Of a stretch of 5,766 nt of DNA, positions 1 through 5,667 are shown piece after piece (position 1 is the stretch's first letter; each line of letters opens with the position of its first letter). The position numbers and the translations under genes are program-made. The notes under the pieces were generated by a model. It made no database searches and was not told the origin of the DNA. It saw only the letters and a list, made by a program, of their open reading frames with translations. The DNA lies in the NCBI GenBank assembly GCA_964370445.1, contig CAYJJK010000130.1, positions 1 through 5,766 on the forward strand, read 5' to 3'. This stretch comes from JAAYCI01 sp964370445. GTDB taxonomy: Bacteria > Bacillota > Clostridia > Oscillospirales > Ruminococcaceae.

Positions 1-34
1 TTCCCTCTGCACCATCGGTTGGATTTGTCCCCAT
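1..34 (-). CDS. start of the gene after fliM, probably fliY/fliN (partial)
   Basis: An ATG at 34-32 is preceded by a strong Shine-Dalgarno AGGAGG (45-40) at 5-nt spacing, and the frame stays open to the window edge, giving MGTNPTDGAEG. Only 11 codons are visible and they carry no recognisable motif, so the product is inferred from position alone. In Clostridia, Bacillus and spirochaetes the gene after fliM is normally fliY or fliN, encoding the C-ring partner of FliM. The visible start lacks the N-terminal CheY-binding peptide found in many FliY proteins, which leans slightly towards a FliN-like or variant FliY start. The start codon is well supported; the identity is not. Confidence 0.5.
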   Translation of the reverse strand, partial: MGTNPTDGAEG

Positions 35-61
35 GGTATCCTCCTCAAAATGCTATAGTTA

Positions 62-74
62 GCGGCAAAGCCGC
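62..74 (-). repeat. small GC-rich stem-loop between fliM and the next gene
   Basis: GCGGC and GCCGC form a perfect 5-bp stem around a 3-nt loop, 14 nt after the fliM stop and 17 nt before the Shine-Dalgarno of the next gene. No T-run follows on the minus strand, so it is not an intrinsic terminator. It may be a minor mRNA structure in the intergenic spacer or simply chance. Confidence 0.35.
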
Positions 75-88
75 AAAGCTTCTATCTA

Positions 89-1255
89 TTACACAGACGG
101 CATTGAATCTTCGGGCGGCATATAATCATCCGGAACTTCTATTTCATCAGCCACCGCTATAGCAGCCTCAGCAGAAACAGGGGTATCGGCAAAAGAAAAC
201 GAAGGTTGCCACATGTTTGTCTGCGTGCTAGAATTCCCCTTGGTTACCGATTCTTCATCCTCTATGATATCTAATATTTTAATGGCCTTCCAATTTCGGC
301 TATTGCCCAATTGGGCGGTAAACCAAGCGCGCTCCTCAATGGCAATGTGAACAACTCCATCTAAAGGTCTTGAAAGTGGAATAATGTCGTTTGGTCTTAG
401 GCGTAGGGCTTCGTGCAACTCTATGCTGGTTTCATCAAAAACGGCAGTAAGGGATAGATCTGTGTCTGATAAAGCCTCTTTGATTACAGCATGTCGCATT
501 GCTTCTAGGCGCTCGTTTGTTACCTTATGCGAAACTTTGGAATGCTTTGATGTGAATTCACTTAGGTAGTTTTCAAGCCCTAAAGCAGGAATACAAACCG
601 ATAAAGTTCCCTCTGTATCTCGCAGTTTTACACTTAAAACACAGATAACCACAATGTCTTCCGGTGCATACACTTGAATTAGACGGGGGTTTGTTTCAAT
701 ACTTGCAAGTTCTCCCTCAATTTCCATGTGGTCTTTCCAAGATTCCACAACAAAATTGGTAATCTTCATGTAAACATCATCCATAATGGCAAGCTCGATA
801 TCGGTGAAATCACGGTTGAGCACAGAATCAGAACCACTGCCACCCAAAAGCCTGTCTATCAAGAAAAAGGAAAGATTGTTAGACATGTCCAGCATCAAAG
901 TAGATTCTGGCAGGTTGATATTTTTGGGTTTTAGGTCAATCAAGCCGATGAGTGCCGTATCAGGCAAAGCGTTGTTGTATTCGTAATAGCGCTGCTCTTC
1001 TACTTGGATAACCTCTGCCTCACAAAAAACACGCAATATGCCGGAAAAATAAGAAGAAACCATTCGTGCAATGTGCTCGTGCAGGCTGTCTATTGTGCGT
1101 AGCTGCTCTTTTGTAAACTTTTTGGGCGAGTAAAAGTCGTAGTCTTTAACTCGGTCTTCTCCCTTTTTTTCAATTGTTTTTTCTATATCGTCGCCGCCGC
1201 TGTTGAGGTTATTAAGCAAACTGTCAATTTGGCTTTGACTGAGAACCTCGGCCAT
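89..1255 (-). CDS. fliM: flagellar motor switch protein FliM
   Basis: FliM is the middle component of the cytoplasmic C-ring: it binds CheY-phosphate at its N-terminus, contacts FliG through its central domain, and joins FliN/FliY through its C-terminal SpoA-like domain. All three parts are visible. Residues 4-16 (VLSQSQIDSLLNN) are the CheY-P-binding peptide; about 35-230 are the CheC-like middle domain, with the LLGGSGS motif at 136-142; about 250-332 are the SpoA/FliN-like domain, with LRPNDIIPLSRPLDG at 286-300. The ATG has a purine-rich site (AAAGGGGGTGG) just upstream. At 388 aa it exceeds the usual length of about 330, because of a tail of roughly 55 residues (about 334-388) rich in Ala, Glu, Asp, Pro and Met with no family match I recognise. 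It lies 48 nt after motB, with no fliL between them. The assignment is secure; the tail's role is unknown. Confidence 0.97.
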   Translation of the reverse strand: MAEVLSQSQIDSLLNNLNSGGDDIEKTIEKKGEDRVKDYDFYSPKKFTKEQLRTIDSLHEHIARMVSSYFSGILRVFCEAEVIQVEEQRYYEYNNALPDTALIGLIDLKPKNINLPESTLMLDMSNNLSFFLIDRLLGGSGSDSVLNRDFTDIELAIMDDVYMKITNFVVESWKDHMEIEGELASIETNPRLIQVYAPEDIVVICVLSVKLRDTEGTLSVCIPALGLENYLSEFTSKHSKVSHKVTNERLEAMRHAVIKEALSDTDLSLTAVFDETSIELHEALRLRPNDIIPLSRPLDGVVHIAIEERAWFTAQLGNSRNWKAIKILDIIEDEESVTKGNSSTQTNMWQPSFSFADTPVSAEAAIAVADEIEVPDDYMPPEDSMPSV

Positions 1256-1303
1256 GATGTACCACCCCCTTTGTGTTAAATTTACAAGATTTAAATTGCT
1301 TTT

Positions 1304-1921
1304 TTAGGCTATAGGTGTAACCCCACCTGCGTCCTGCGGGGCACCGTCTACCGGTGTTGTGTCTAGCGGGGCTCCGCCTGGCTGCGTGGGGGTAATTCCA
1401 TCCACTTGCTCTGTGGGGACATCTGTTGCATTTCCTTCAAAGAAATCCACTGGGTCACTTGGGAAGTAGACACGCATGGAATCCATTAAGGTGGCCTCCA
1501 TACGGCTTGCATCGTTGCCCAAAACAATGATATCCACACGTCGGTTTCTGGCACGGCCTTCTTCCACAGCATTGTCTGCAATGGGATAGTTGCGTCCATA
1601 GCCAACAGGCTCTACTTTAAAGCGGTCAAATTCGCCCGTTTCTGTGATATAGCTTGCCACAGAGCCGGCACGCGCACCGGATAAAATCCAGTCATCTACA
1701 CCACTGCCATCGATGTAGGCGGTGTGCCCGTTGAACTTAACTTGCAAAATTTCGTCGTCCACGGCGTTAAAGGCATCGGATAAAAAGTCTAAAAAGTCTG
1801 TGGTTTGGGGACGCAAGGCAGACGAGTCACCGTCGAACAGGAGGTTGTCTGACAGGCGGATAAAGGTGGTGCCATTTTCGTTGCGTTCCCCACTCACATC
1901 GCCTTGCATGTTGCGGGCCAA
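1304..1921 (-). CDS. motB: flagellar motor protein MotB, C-terminal part (OmpA-like domain), out of frame with the N-terminal part
   Basis: This frame holds the peptidoglycan-binding half of MotB, which anchors the stator to the cell wall. Residues 18-31 (GTTFIRLSDNLLFD) open an OmpA-like domain that continues through GHTAYIDGSG (65-74), LSGARAGSV (80-88), VGYGRNYPIADN (106-117) and GRARNRRVDIIV (122-133). The Asp usual after GHT in this family is Ala here, while the NRRV Arg pair is kept. A Gly/Pro/Thr-rich tail of about 45 residues (161-205) follows. The frame could only begin at a TTG (1921-1919) with no nearby Shine-Dalgarno, so independent initiation is unlikely. It overlaps the N-terminal frame over 1827-1921. 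Joining the two by dropping one base gives about 257 aa, a normal MotB length. It is either a sequencing or assembly error, a real mutation, or a frameshift during translation. Confidence 0.9.
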   Translation of the reverse strand: MARNMQGDVSGERNENGTTFIRLSDNLLFDGDSSALRPQTTDFLDFLSDAFNAVDDEILQVKFNGHTAYIDGSGVDDWILSGARAGSVASYITETGEFDRFKVEPVGYGRNYPIADNAVEEGRARNRRVDIIVLGNDASRMEATLMDSMRVYFPSDPVDFFEGNATDVPTEQVDGITPTQPGGAPLDTTPVDGAPQDAGGVTPIA

Positions 1922-2078
1922 CTTGTTGCGAAAGTGCCTCTACAAAGGCATTATACTGAACTTCCTCAACGGTAGACATGGCAAACAATAGTACAAAAAA
2001 ACAAAGTAGCAGGGTAACTAGGTCACCATAGGTGTCCATATAGTTATACTTTTTACCTGGTTTTTTTTGTTTCGCCAT
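1827..2078 (-). CDS. motB: flagellar motor protein MotB, N-terminal part (membrane anchor), frameshifted
   Basis: This frame holds the cytoplasmic tip and single membrane helix of MotB. A basic stretch (residues 1-10) is followed by YMDTYGDLVTLLLCFFVLLF (13-32), the family's ion-binding helix. Asp19 matches the essential residue of E. coli MotB (Asp32) and Vibrio PomB (Asp24). STVEEVQYNAFVEAL (35-49) is the post-helix plug region. After about residue 54 the sequence (ARRCEWGTQRKWHHLYPP) is unlike MotB and is the wrong-frame reading of the OmpA-like domain, which continues in the +1 frame. The usable frameshift window runs from 1939, just after a TAG in the +1 frame, to this frame's stop; protein similarity places it near 1900-1935. 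The start is ATG, 40 nt after the motA stop, with a modest GAAGG upstream. A function-bearing MotB requires the two frames to be joined. Confidence 0.9.
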   Translation of the reverse strand: MAKQKKPGKKYNYMDTYGDLVTLLLCFFVLLFAMSTVEEVQYNAFVEALSQQVGPQHARRCEWGTQRKWHHLYPPVRQPPVRR

Positions 2079-2118
2079 TGTCCTTCACCGCCCTTCCCTA
2101 TAAATACCGTCTTTTTAA

Positions 2119-3054
2119 CTAGCCGTCACTGCTCTTTGCTTCTTTTCCTTTTTTCTTTTTTTGTTGAATGAGCAAGTTGAGTTTTTCCTCGATGAATTTT
2201 GGGTTTTCACCGGCTTGAATGCCTTCAACACCTTCACAAATCAATTCACGGCAAAGATATTCTTCATCGTGACGAACACTAAGTTTGTTTGCTATCGGCG
2301 TAAAGAACATATTGGCCATCATAGAACCATAGAGCGTAGTGAGCAAGGCAACCGCCATAGAAGGGCCAATGGAGTCCGGGTCCGAAAGGTCGCCTAGCAT
2401 CTTAATCAAACCAATCAATGTACCTATCATACCAAAACCCGGGGCAAATGCGCCACCATTTTCAAAAAAGCTTTTGCCAATGCTGTGGCGTTCATCTAGC
2501 TTGCCAAGTTCTGCCTGCAAAAGATTGTGCACCTTTTCCGGCTCTACAGAGTCCAATACAAGCATCAAACTGGACTTTAAAAATGGGTCACTGGTTTCAT
2601 TTAGCTTATCTTCCAAGGAAAGCAAGCCTTTTACACGTGCCTCTTTAGCAAAATCAACAATTTGTTCAATGTAACTTTGGGGATCGTATTTGGGAGGCAA
2701 AACAGCGATTTTCAAAAGTTTTGGTGCTTTTGCTACCACAGATAATGGGTAGGCAAACATCAAAGCACCTATCGTACCACCCACAACAATGGCAATGGAG
2801 GGCACATCAATAAAGGCTTCAGTGATGAGGCCAAAGTTGATGGTTTGATGGGTTGCCATTGTTTCTTCATAGGCAGCTTGCAGTTCAGCAAATTCCTCTG
2901 CTGTCATGTCTTCTTCTTGCACAGGTGCCCCCGGCGGTGCGGTAAATATGATGCCAAATACAACCAGCCCGGCACACATCAAAAGGCCAAGCACCGTAAG
3001 AATATCAAATGAGGAGCCCCCGCTTTTTTTTGATTTCCCACCCTCTTCGTTCAA
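2119..3054 (-). CDS. motA: flagellar motor stator protein MotA
   Basis: MotA forms, with MotB, the inner-membrane stator that converts ion flow into torque on FliG. Four membrane segments are visible: about 17-37, 83-104, 203-222 and 229-253. Arg140 and Glu148 in the cytoplasmic loop have the spacing of E. coli Arg90/Glu98, the pair that contacts FliG. Pro205 and Pro253 correspond to E. coli Pro173/Pro222. GFGMIGTLIGLIKML (207-221) and AVALLTTLYGSMMANM (234-249) resemble PomA-type stators as well as Gram-positive MotA, so sodium or proton use cannot be decided. At 311 aa it is longer than usual because of a roughly 40-residue, acidic, probably helical stretch outside the membrane between helices 1 and 2 (about 40-80). 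The C-terminus is Lys-rich. The start is TTG, supported by a strong Shine-Dalgarno and overlapping the flbD stop by 4 nt (TTGA), which suggests translational coupling. Confidence 0.96.
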   Translation of the reverse strand: MNEEGGKSKKSGGSSFDILTVLGLLMCAGLVVFGIIFTAPPGAPVQEEDMTAEEFAELQAAYEETMATHQTINFGLITEAFIDVPSIAIVVGGTIGALMFAYPLSVVAKAPKLLKIAVLPPKYDPQSYIEQIVDFAKEARVKGLLSLEDKLNETSDPFLKSSLMLVLDSVEPEKVHNLLQAELGKLDERHSIGKSFFENGGAFAPGFGMIGTLIGLIKMLGDLSDPDSIGPSMAVALLTTLYGSMMANMFFTPIANKLSVRHDEEYLCRELICEGVEGIQAGENPKFIEEKLNLLIQQKKKKGKEAKSSDG

Positions 3055-3257
3055 TGGTCGTCCCTCCTTAGTAGTTCAGAAAATTGGGCACGCTTATATG
3101 CCAGTGCAGCCGATATTACTTCATTAATGCTCTCTTTCACAATATAGAGATTTCCCGTGGTGAGCCGAATCGTTGTGTCTGGGTTTTCTTGTATTGTTTC
3201 AATGAGCTCGCAGTTCAGCACAAACTCGGTGTCATTGAGTCGGGTTAACTTTATCAT
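3051..3257 (-). CDS. flbD: FlbD/SwrD family small flagellar protein
   Basis: This 68-aa protein has the pattern of the FlbD family (Pfam PF06289): an opening MIKLTRLNDTEFVLN, a middle IETIQENPDTTIRLTTGN (19-36) and the helix VKESINEVISAALAYKRA (40-57). It has no signal peptide or membrane segment. The Bacillus subtilis member, SwrD (formerly YlzI), is needed for swarming because it raises the power delivered by the motor. That role fits its place here, directly ahead of motA and overlapping it by 4 nt. This family is unrelated to the Caulobacter regulator also named FlbD. The ATG has a clear GGGGAGGT site at 7-nt spacing. Upstream lies a spacer with competing stem-loops that may affect how much message reaches this gene. 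How it acts on the stator in this organism is inferred from the family. Confidence 0.93.
   Translation of the reverse strand: MIKLTRLNDTEFVLNCELIETIQENPDTTIRLTTGNLYIVKESINEVISAALAYKRAQFSELLRRDDH
3062..3069 (-). promoter_or_regulatory. ribosome binding site fixing the TTG start of motA
   Basis: AAGGAGGG lies inside the end of flbD, with 8 nt between AGGAGG and the TTG at 3054-3052. No in-frame ATG or GTG nearby gives a better MotA N-terminus, so the TTG start is preferred. The site sits within translated flbD sequence, so ribosomes finishing flbD could restart directly on motA. Confidence 0.8.
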
Positions 3258-3291
3258 ACAATAGACCTCCCCAAGCTACAAGCACAAGTTT

Positions 3292-3345
3292 TGTTGCTAC
3301 AAGCCATGCAAACGAGCGTATTCATTTACATGGCTTGTAGCAACA
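3292..3345 (-). repeat. 17-bp perfect inverted repeat between flgE and flbD
   Basis: The arms TGTTGCTACAAGCCATG (3292-3308) and CATGGCTTGTAGCAACA (3329-3345) are exact reverse complements around a 20-nt loop. In the message this stable stem lies after the flgE stop (3379) and 34 nt before flbD. On the minus strand it is followed by AAACTTG, not a T-run, so it is not a standard intrinsic terminator. It could stabilise the 3' end of flgE mRNA, mark a processing site, or be a dispersed palindromic repeat. The core GCTACAAGC recurs in direct orientation at 3275-3283, next to the flbD Shine-Dalgarno. Confidence 0.85.
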
Positions 3346-3364
3346 GAGTGGTTCTGTTGCTACA
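3336..3364 (-). repeat. 12-bp hairpin that competes with the 17-bp stem
   Basis: TGTAGCAACAGA (3336-3347) and TCTGTTGCTACA (3353-3364) are exact reverse complements around a 5-nt loop (GTGGT on the plus strand). The arm at 3336-3345 is shared with the 17-bp inverted repeat, so the two stems cannot form together. This hairpin is transcribed first, right after flgE. No T-run follows either structure. Confidence 0.8.
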
Positions 3365-3378
3365 GCGTTATTTTTAAA

Positions 3379-5133
3379 CTAGCGTTTTAGGTTGATAAGT
3401 TCTTCTAACATGGTGTCACTTACGGTGATGATGCGGCTATTTGCCTGATAACCACGCTGGGTGGTGATCATGTCCGAAAACTCACGGGAAAGATCCACAT
3501 TAGAAAGCTCCAAGGTACCACTGATAAGCTGTCCTGCGCCACCTTCGCCCGGCTGGCCAAGGGTTGGTGCGCCTGAGTTTTGGCTAACGATATAAGATGT
3601 GGAACCACTTTGGGTAAGGCCGGCCTGGTTTGCAAAGGTAGCAAGGTCAATACGGCCAATGTATACCTCAGTGCCTTGGCTGTCAAGACCCACGATAACA
3701 CCGTTGCCCGAGATGGCAATGCCGGTCATGTCGGCAAGCCCTTGTGGCCCGCCTTCCGTGCCGTCACGTAAGGTTAGAGCTTTAGAGGAAAGCCCTAAGG
3801 CATAACTGGGGCTAGAAGCTGTGGCTGTACCTGTCAAATCGGCGTAACCTGCTCCACCGGTATATGCTGCGGCAAAATCAACTCCGTCAGTGGGCATTGT
3901 ACCTGCGGCTACACCTGTATCGGACTGCCAAGCGGCGGTGATGTCATCAAAGCTTGGGCGGCTCATTTCGATGTAGTCGTTGGTGGGGTTTGCAGGATTT
4001 GTGAGGTTGAATTTGCCCGATGTGGTACGTGTGTCGTCTATTGTGCCTGTGTAGGTAATACCACCTACCACCATGCTGATATTCCAAGCCGCGGGAGGGC
4101 CTGCAGAGTAAGTGGCATTATAGCCGGCTGTGCCGGTGCCGCCTACGGCGGGGGGAGTGCCGGTGAAATCTTTGCCAAACTCAGAGCCCACTTTTCCGCT
4201 GGGGGTAATGCCGCCGAAATAGGCAGTGGTGGGCGTGAAAACAGTAGAGCCATATTGGACATTATAATCTGTAGAGGCCAGCTCTTCACCGGTTAAAAAG
4301 CCTTTGGTGCCTGTTGGAGGGTTTTGGTTGGCAGGCAATTCGGCAAAGGGGTTGATGGTTGGGTCTGAAAAGGCAAGTGTAAATTCGCCCGCCACATGAT
4401 TTTGGCCACCATTTGCCTCACGAATGGCATCGTTGACGGCAGCGTTTATTTCGCCAACATTGTTAAAGTGTTCGTTGGCATTGAAGGTGATAACAATACC
4501 GGTAGATGAAATGGTAGCATTCGCTTTTACTCCATCCGTTAAGGTGGCATCCGATGAAAAGTTAAAGTTGATATTGCCATCTTTTGTGGTGTTGCTGGCA
4601 GAAAGTGTCATTGGAACGCCGTTGATGGTTTCTTCCACTGATGCCGCTGTAGGTGGCACATTGGCCAAAGAAACGGTAATTCTTTCGCTTCCCGCTGCTT
4701 TGCCGGTGGGGTCTCCGTTTACACCCAGCACATAGTTGCCCTGGGTATCCACAAGGTTGCCCGCAGCATCAAAATTAAGCATGCCTGCACGGGTATAGTA
4801 AATGTTGCCTGCAGCATCCATCACTTGCAAAAATCCGTCACCGTCGATGGCAAGGTCCATGGTTTGGCCTGTCATCGAAAAAGTGGAGCGGGTCATCTGC
4901 AAATCAACGCTACCCACCTGCGAGCCATAGCCCACCTGAGATGGGTTTGTGCCGCCTTGTCCTCCTGTGGGTGCACTGGAGGAGCTGATGTTTTGATAGT
5001 AAATGTCTCTAAAAGTTGTGCGTGAGGATTTGAAACCGTAAGTATTTACATTGGCAATGTTGTTACCAATGGTATCCATACGCGTTTGATGAGTGCTAAG
5101 GCCTGAAACACCGGAATACATAGAACGAACCAT
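3379..5133 (-). CDS. flgE: flagellar hook protein FlgE
   Basis: FlgE polymerises outside the cell into the curved hook joining rod and filament, and is exported by the flagellar type III system without a cleaved signal peptide. The N-terminal rod/hook signature is clear: SMYSGVSGLSTHQTRMDTIG (4-23), then NNIANVNTYGFKSSRTTF (24-41). The D1 beta region includes MDLAIDGDGFLQV (92-104). The C-terminal helix is LSNVDLSREFSDMITTQRGY (543-562), followed by QANSRIITVSDTMLEELINL. At 584 aa it is much longer than B. subtilis FlgE (264 aa) or Salmonella FlgE (403 aa). The extra length lies between about 145 and 460, is rich in Gly, Thr, Ala and Pro, and should be surface-exposed. I see no cysteine. The ATG has AAAGGAG at 7-nt spacing. 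A 141-nt leader with two stem-loops precedes it, unusually long for the inside of this operon. Confidence 0.97.
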   Translation of the reverse strand: MVRSMYSGVSGLSTHQTRMDTIGNNIANVNTYGFKSSRTTFRDIYYQNISSSSAPTGGQGGTNPSQVGYGSQVGSVDLQMTRSTFSMTGQTMDLAIDGDGFLQVMDAAGNIYYTRAGMLNFDAAGNLVDTQGNYVLGVNGDPTGKAAGSERITVSLANVPPTAASVEETINGVPMTLSASNTTKDGNINFNFSSDATLTDGVKANATISSTGIVITFNANEHFNNVGEINAAVNDAIREANGGQNHVAGEFTLAFSDPTINPFAELPANQNPPTGTKGFLTGEELASTDYNVQYGSTVFTPTTAYFGGITPSGKVGSEFGKDFTGTPPAVGGTGTAGYNATYSAGPPAAWNISMVVGGITYTGTIDDTRTTSGKFNLTNPANPTNDYIEMSRPSFDDITAAWQSDTGVAAGTMPTDGVDFAAAYTGGAGYADLTGTATASSPSYALGLSSKALTLRDGTEGGPQGLADMTGIAISGNGVIVGLDSQGTEVYIGRIDLATFANQAGLTQSGSTSYIVSQNSGAPTLGQPGEGGAGQLISGTLELSNVDLSREFSDMITTQRGYQANSRIITVSDTMLEELINLKR

Positions 5134-5158
5134 ATCAAATCTCCTTTATGTTTTGTGT

Positions 5159-5198
5159 TTTGGGCAAGGCTTTTTAAAGAATGTGCCTTTTGCCCAAA
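5159..5198 (-). repeat. imperfect stem-loop in the flgE leader
   Basis: TTTGGGCAA (5159-5167) pairs with TTGCCCAAA (5190-5198), and GGC (5168-5170) with GCC (5185-5187), giving 12 bp with a 2-nt bulge and a 14-nt loop. In the message the stem ends 11 nt before the flgE Shine-Dalgarno (5147-5141). No T-run follows on the minus strand, so it does not look like a terminator. It may protect the flgE mRNA 5' end after processing or influence ribosome loading; neither is shown by the sequence alone. Confidence 0.65.
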
Positions 5199-5222
5199 GA
5201 GTTTTGATACCGTCTGATATTG

Positions 5223-5248
5223 AAAACCCTTCAGTCAGTTAGGGTTTT
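5223..5248 (-). repeat. 8-bp inverted repeat upstream of flgE, weakly terminator-like
   Basis: AAAACCCT (5223-5230) and AGGGTTTT (5241-5248) are perfect reverse complements around a 10-nt loop, 26 nt after the stop of the preceding gene. The A/T ends make it look like a weak bidirectional terminator, but the stem has only three G-C pairs next to four A-T pairs plus one more, and the T-run is just four bases. It is at most an attenuating element within the operon. Confidence 0.5.
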
Positions 5249-5274
5249 AAAGCTTCCTGCAATAGGGCCAGCTC

Positions 5275-5664
5275 TTAAATGATGACGGTACCGTCGATGT
5301 TGGTAAAAACGCTGCCTTTTGTCGCTTCGCTGTCTACGGTGATCACTTTGCCGCTGGCTGCGTTGACAATATAGGCATTTTGGTCGATGAGAATCAAAGC
5401 TTCGCGAAGGCCTTTTTCTTGTGCCATTTTAACACCTTCGTCCAGTCGTTGCAAATTTTGTGAGGACACATCAATTTGCCGTTCGTGCACACGTGTAACT
5501 GCATGCTTTGAAAATGCGATATTGCTGCCCTGCTCTAGTTGCCCTTGCAAAACCGATAGAAAAGAGCCTGTGCTTTTATCGGTGGTTTTGGGTTGTGTTC
5601 CCTGAACATGGGCATTGGGTGTCCCCGTGACAATGGGGCGGGACAGTCTGTTGATTTGGTCCAT
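5275..5664 (-). CDS. flagellar operon protein, TIGR02530 type (function unknown)
   Basis: This 129-aa soluble protein matches what I recall of the TIGR02530 'flagellar operon protein' family, which typically lies between flgD and flgE in Firmicutes and related phyla. The disordered N-terminus (about 1-32, rich in Pro, Thr and Gln) leads into a conserved core: FSKHAVTRVHERQIDVSSQN (51-70), then LDEGVKMAQEKGLREALILI (74-93), NAYIVNAASGKVITV (96-110), and an ending in FTNIDGTVII (120-129). There is no signal peptide or membrane segment. The start ATG has AAGGAGGG with 7-nt spacing. Because it precedes flgE, a part in hook assembly or hook-subunit handling is plausible, but no catalytic or binding motif proves it. 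Confidence 0.88.
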   Translation of the reverse strand: MDQINRLSRPIVTGTPNAHVQGTQPKTTDKSTGSFLSVLQGQLEQGSNIAFSKHAVTRVHERQIDVSSQNLQRLDEGVKMAQEKGLREALILIDQNAYIVNAASGKVITVDSEATKGSVFTNIDGTVII

Positions 5665-5667
5665 GCT

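Noticed and set aside
1256..1303. AT-rich partial palindrome between motB and fliM
   Set aside because: It is built from short TTTAAAT-type words in an AT-rich spacer, which arise easily by chance.
1304..1921. Independent OmpA-like gene started at TTG 1921
   Set aside because: There is no Shine-Dalgarno at a suitable distance, and the protein lacks an export signal; it is the continuation of motB.
2339..2674. 111-aa open frame on the plus strand inside motA
   Set aside because: It mirrors the motA coding strand; the Ser/Pro-rich composition is typical of an antisense shadow.
3292..3345. Intrinsic terminator after flgE
   Set aside because: The stem is strong, but no T-run follows on either strand, and the downstream genes belong to the same operon.
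4424..4735. 103-aa open frame on the plus strand inside flgE
   Set aside because: It is antisense to the clearly coding flgE frame, has no convincing ribosome site, and shows no recognisable family.
5134..5274. Internal promoter (sigma-A or sigma-D type) for flgE
   Set aside because: I looked for TTGACA/TATAAT-like and TAAA/GCCGATAA-like pairs with proper spacing on the minus strand and found none convincing.
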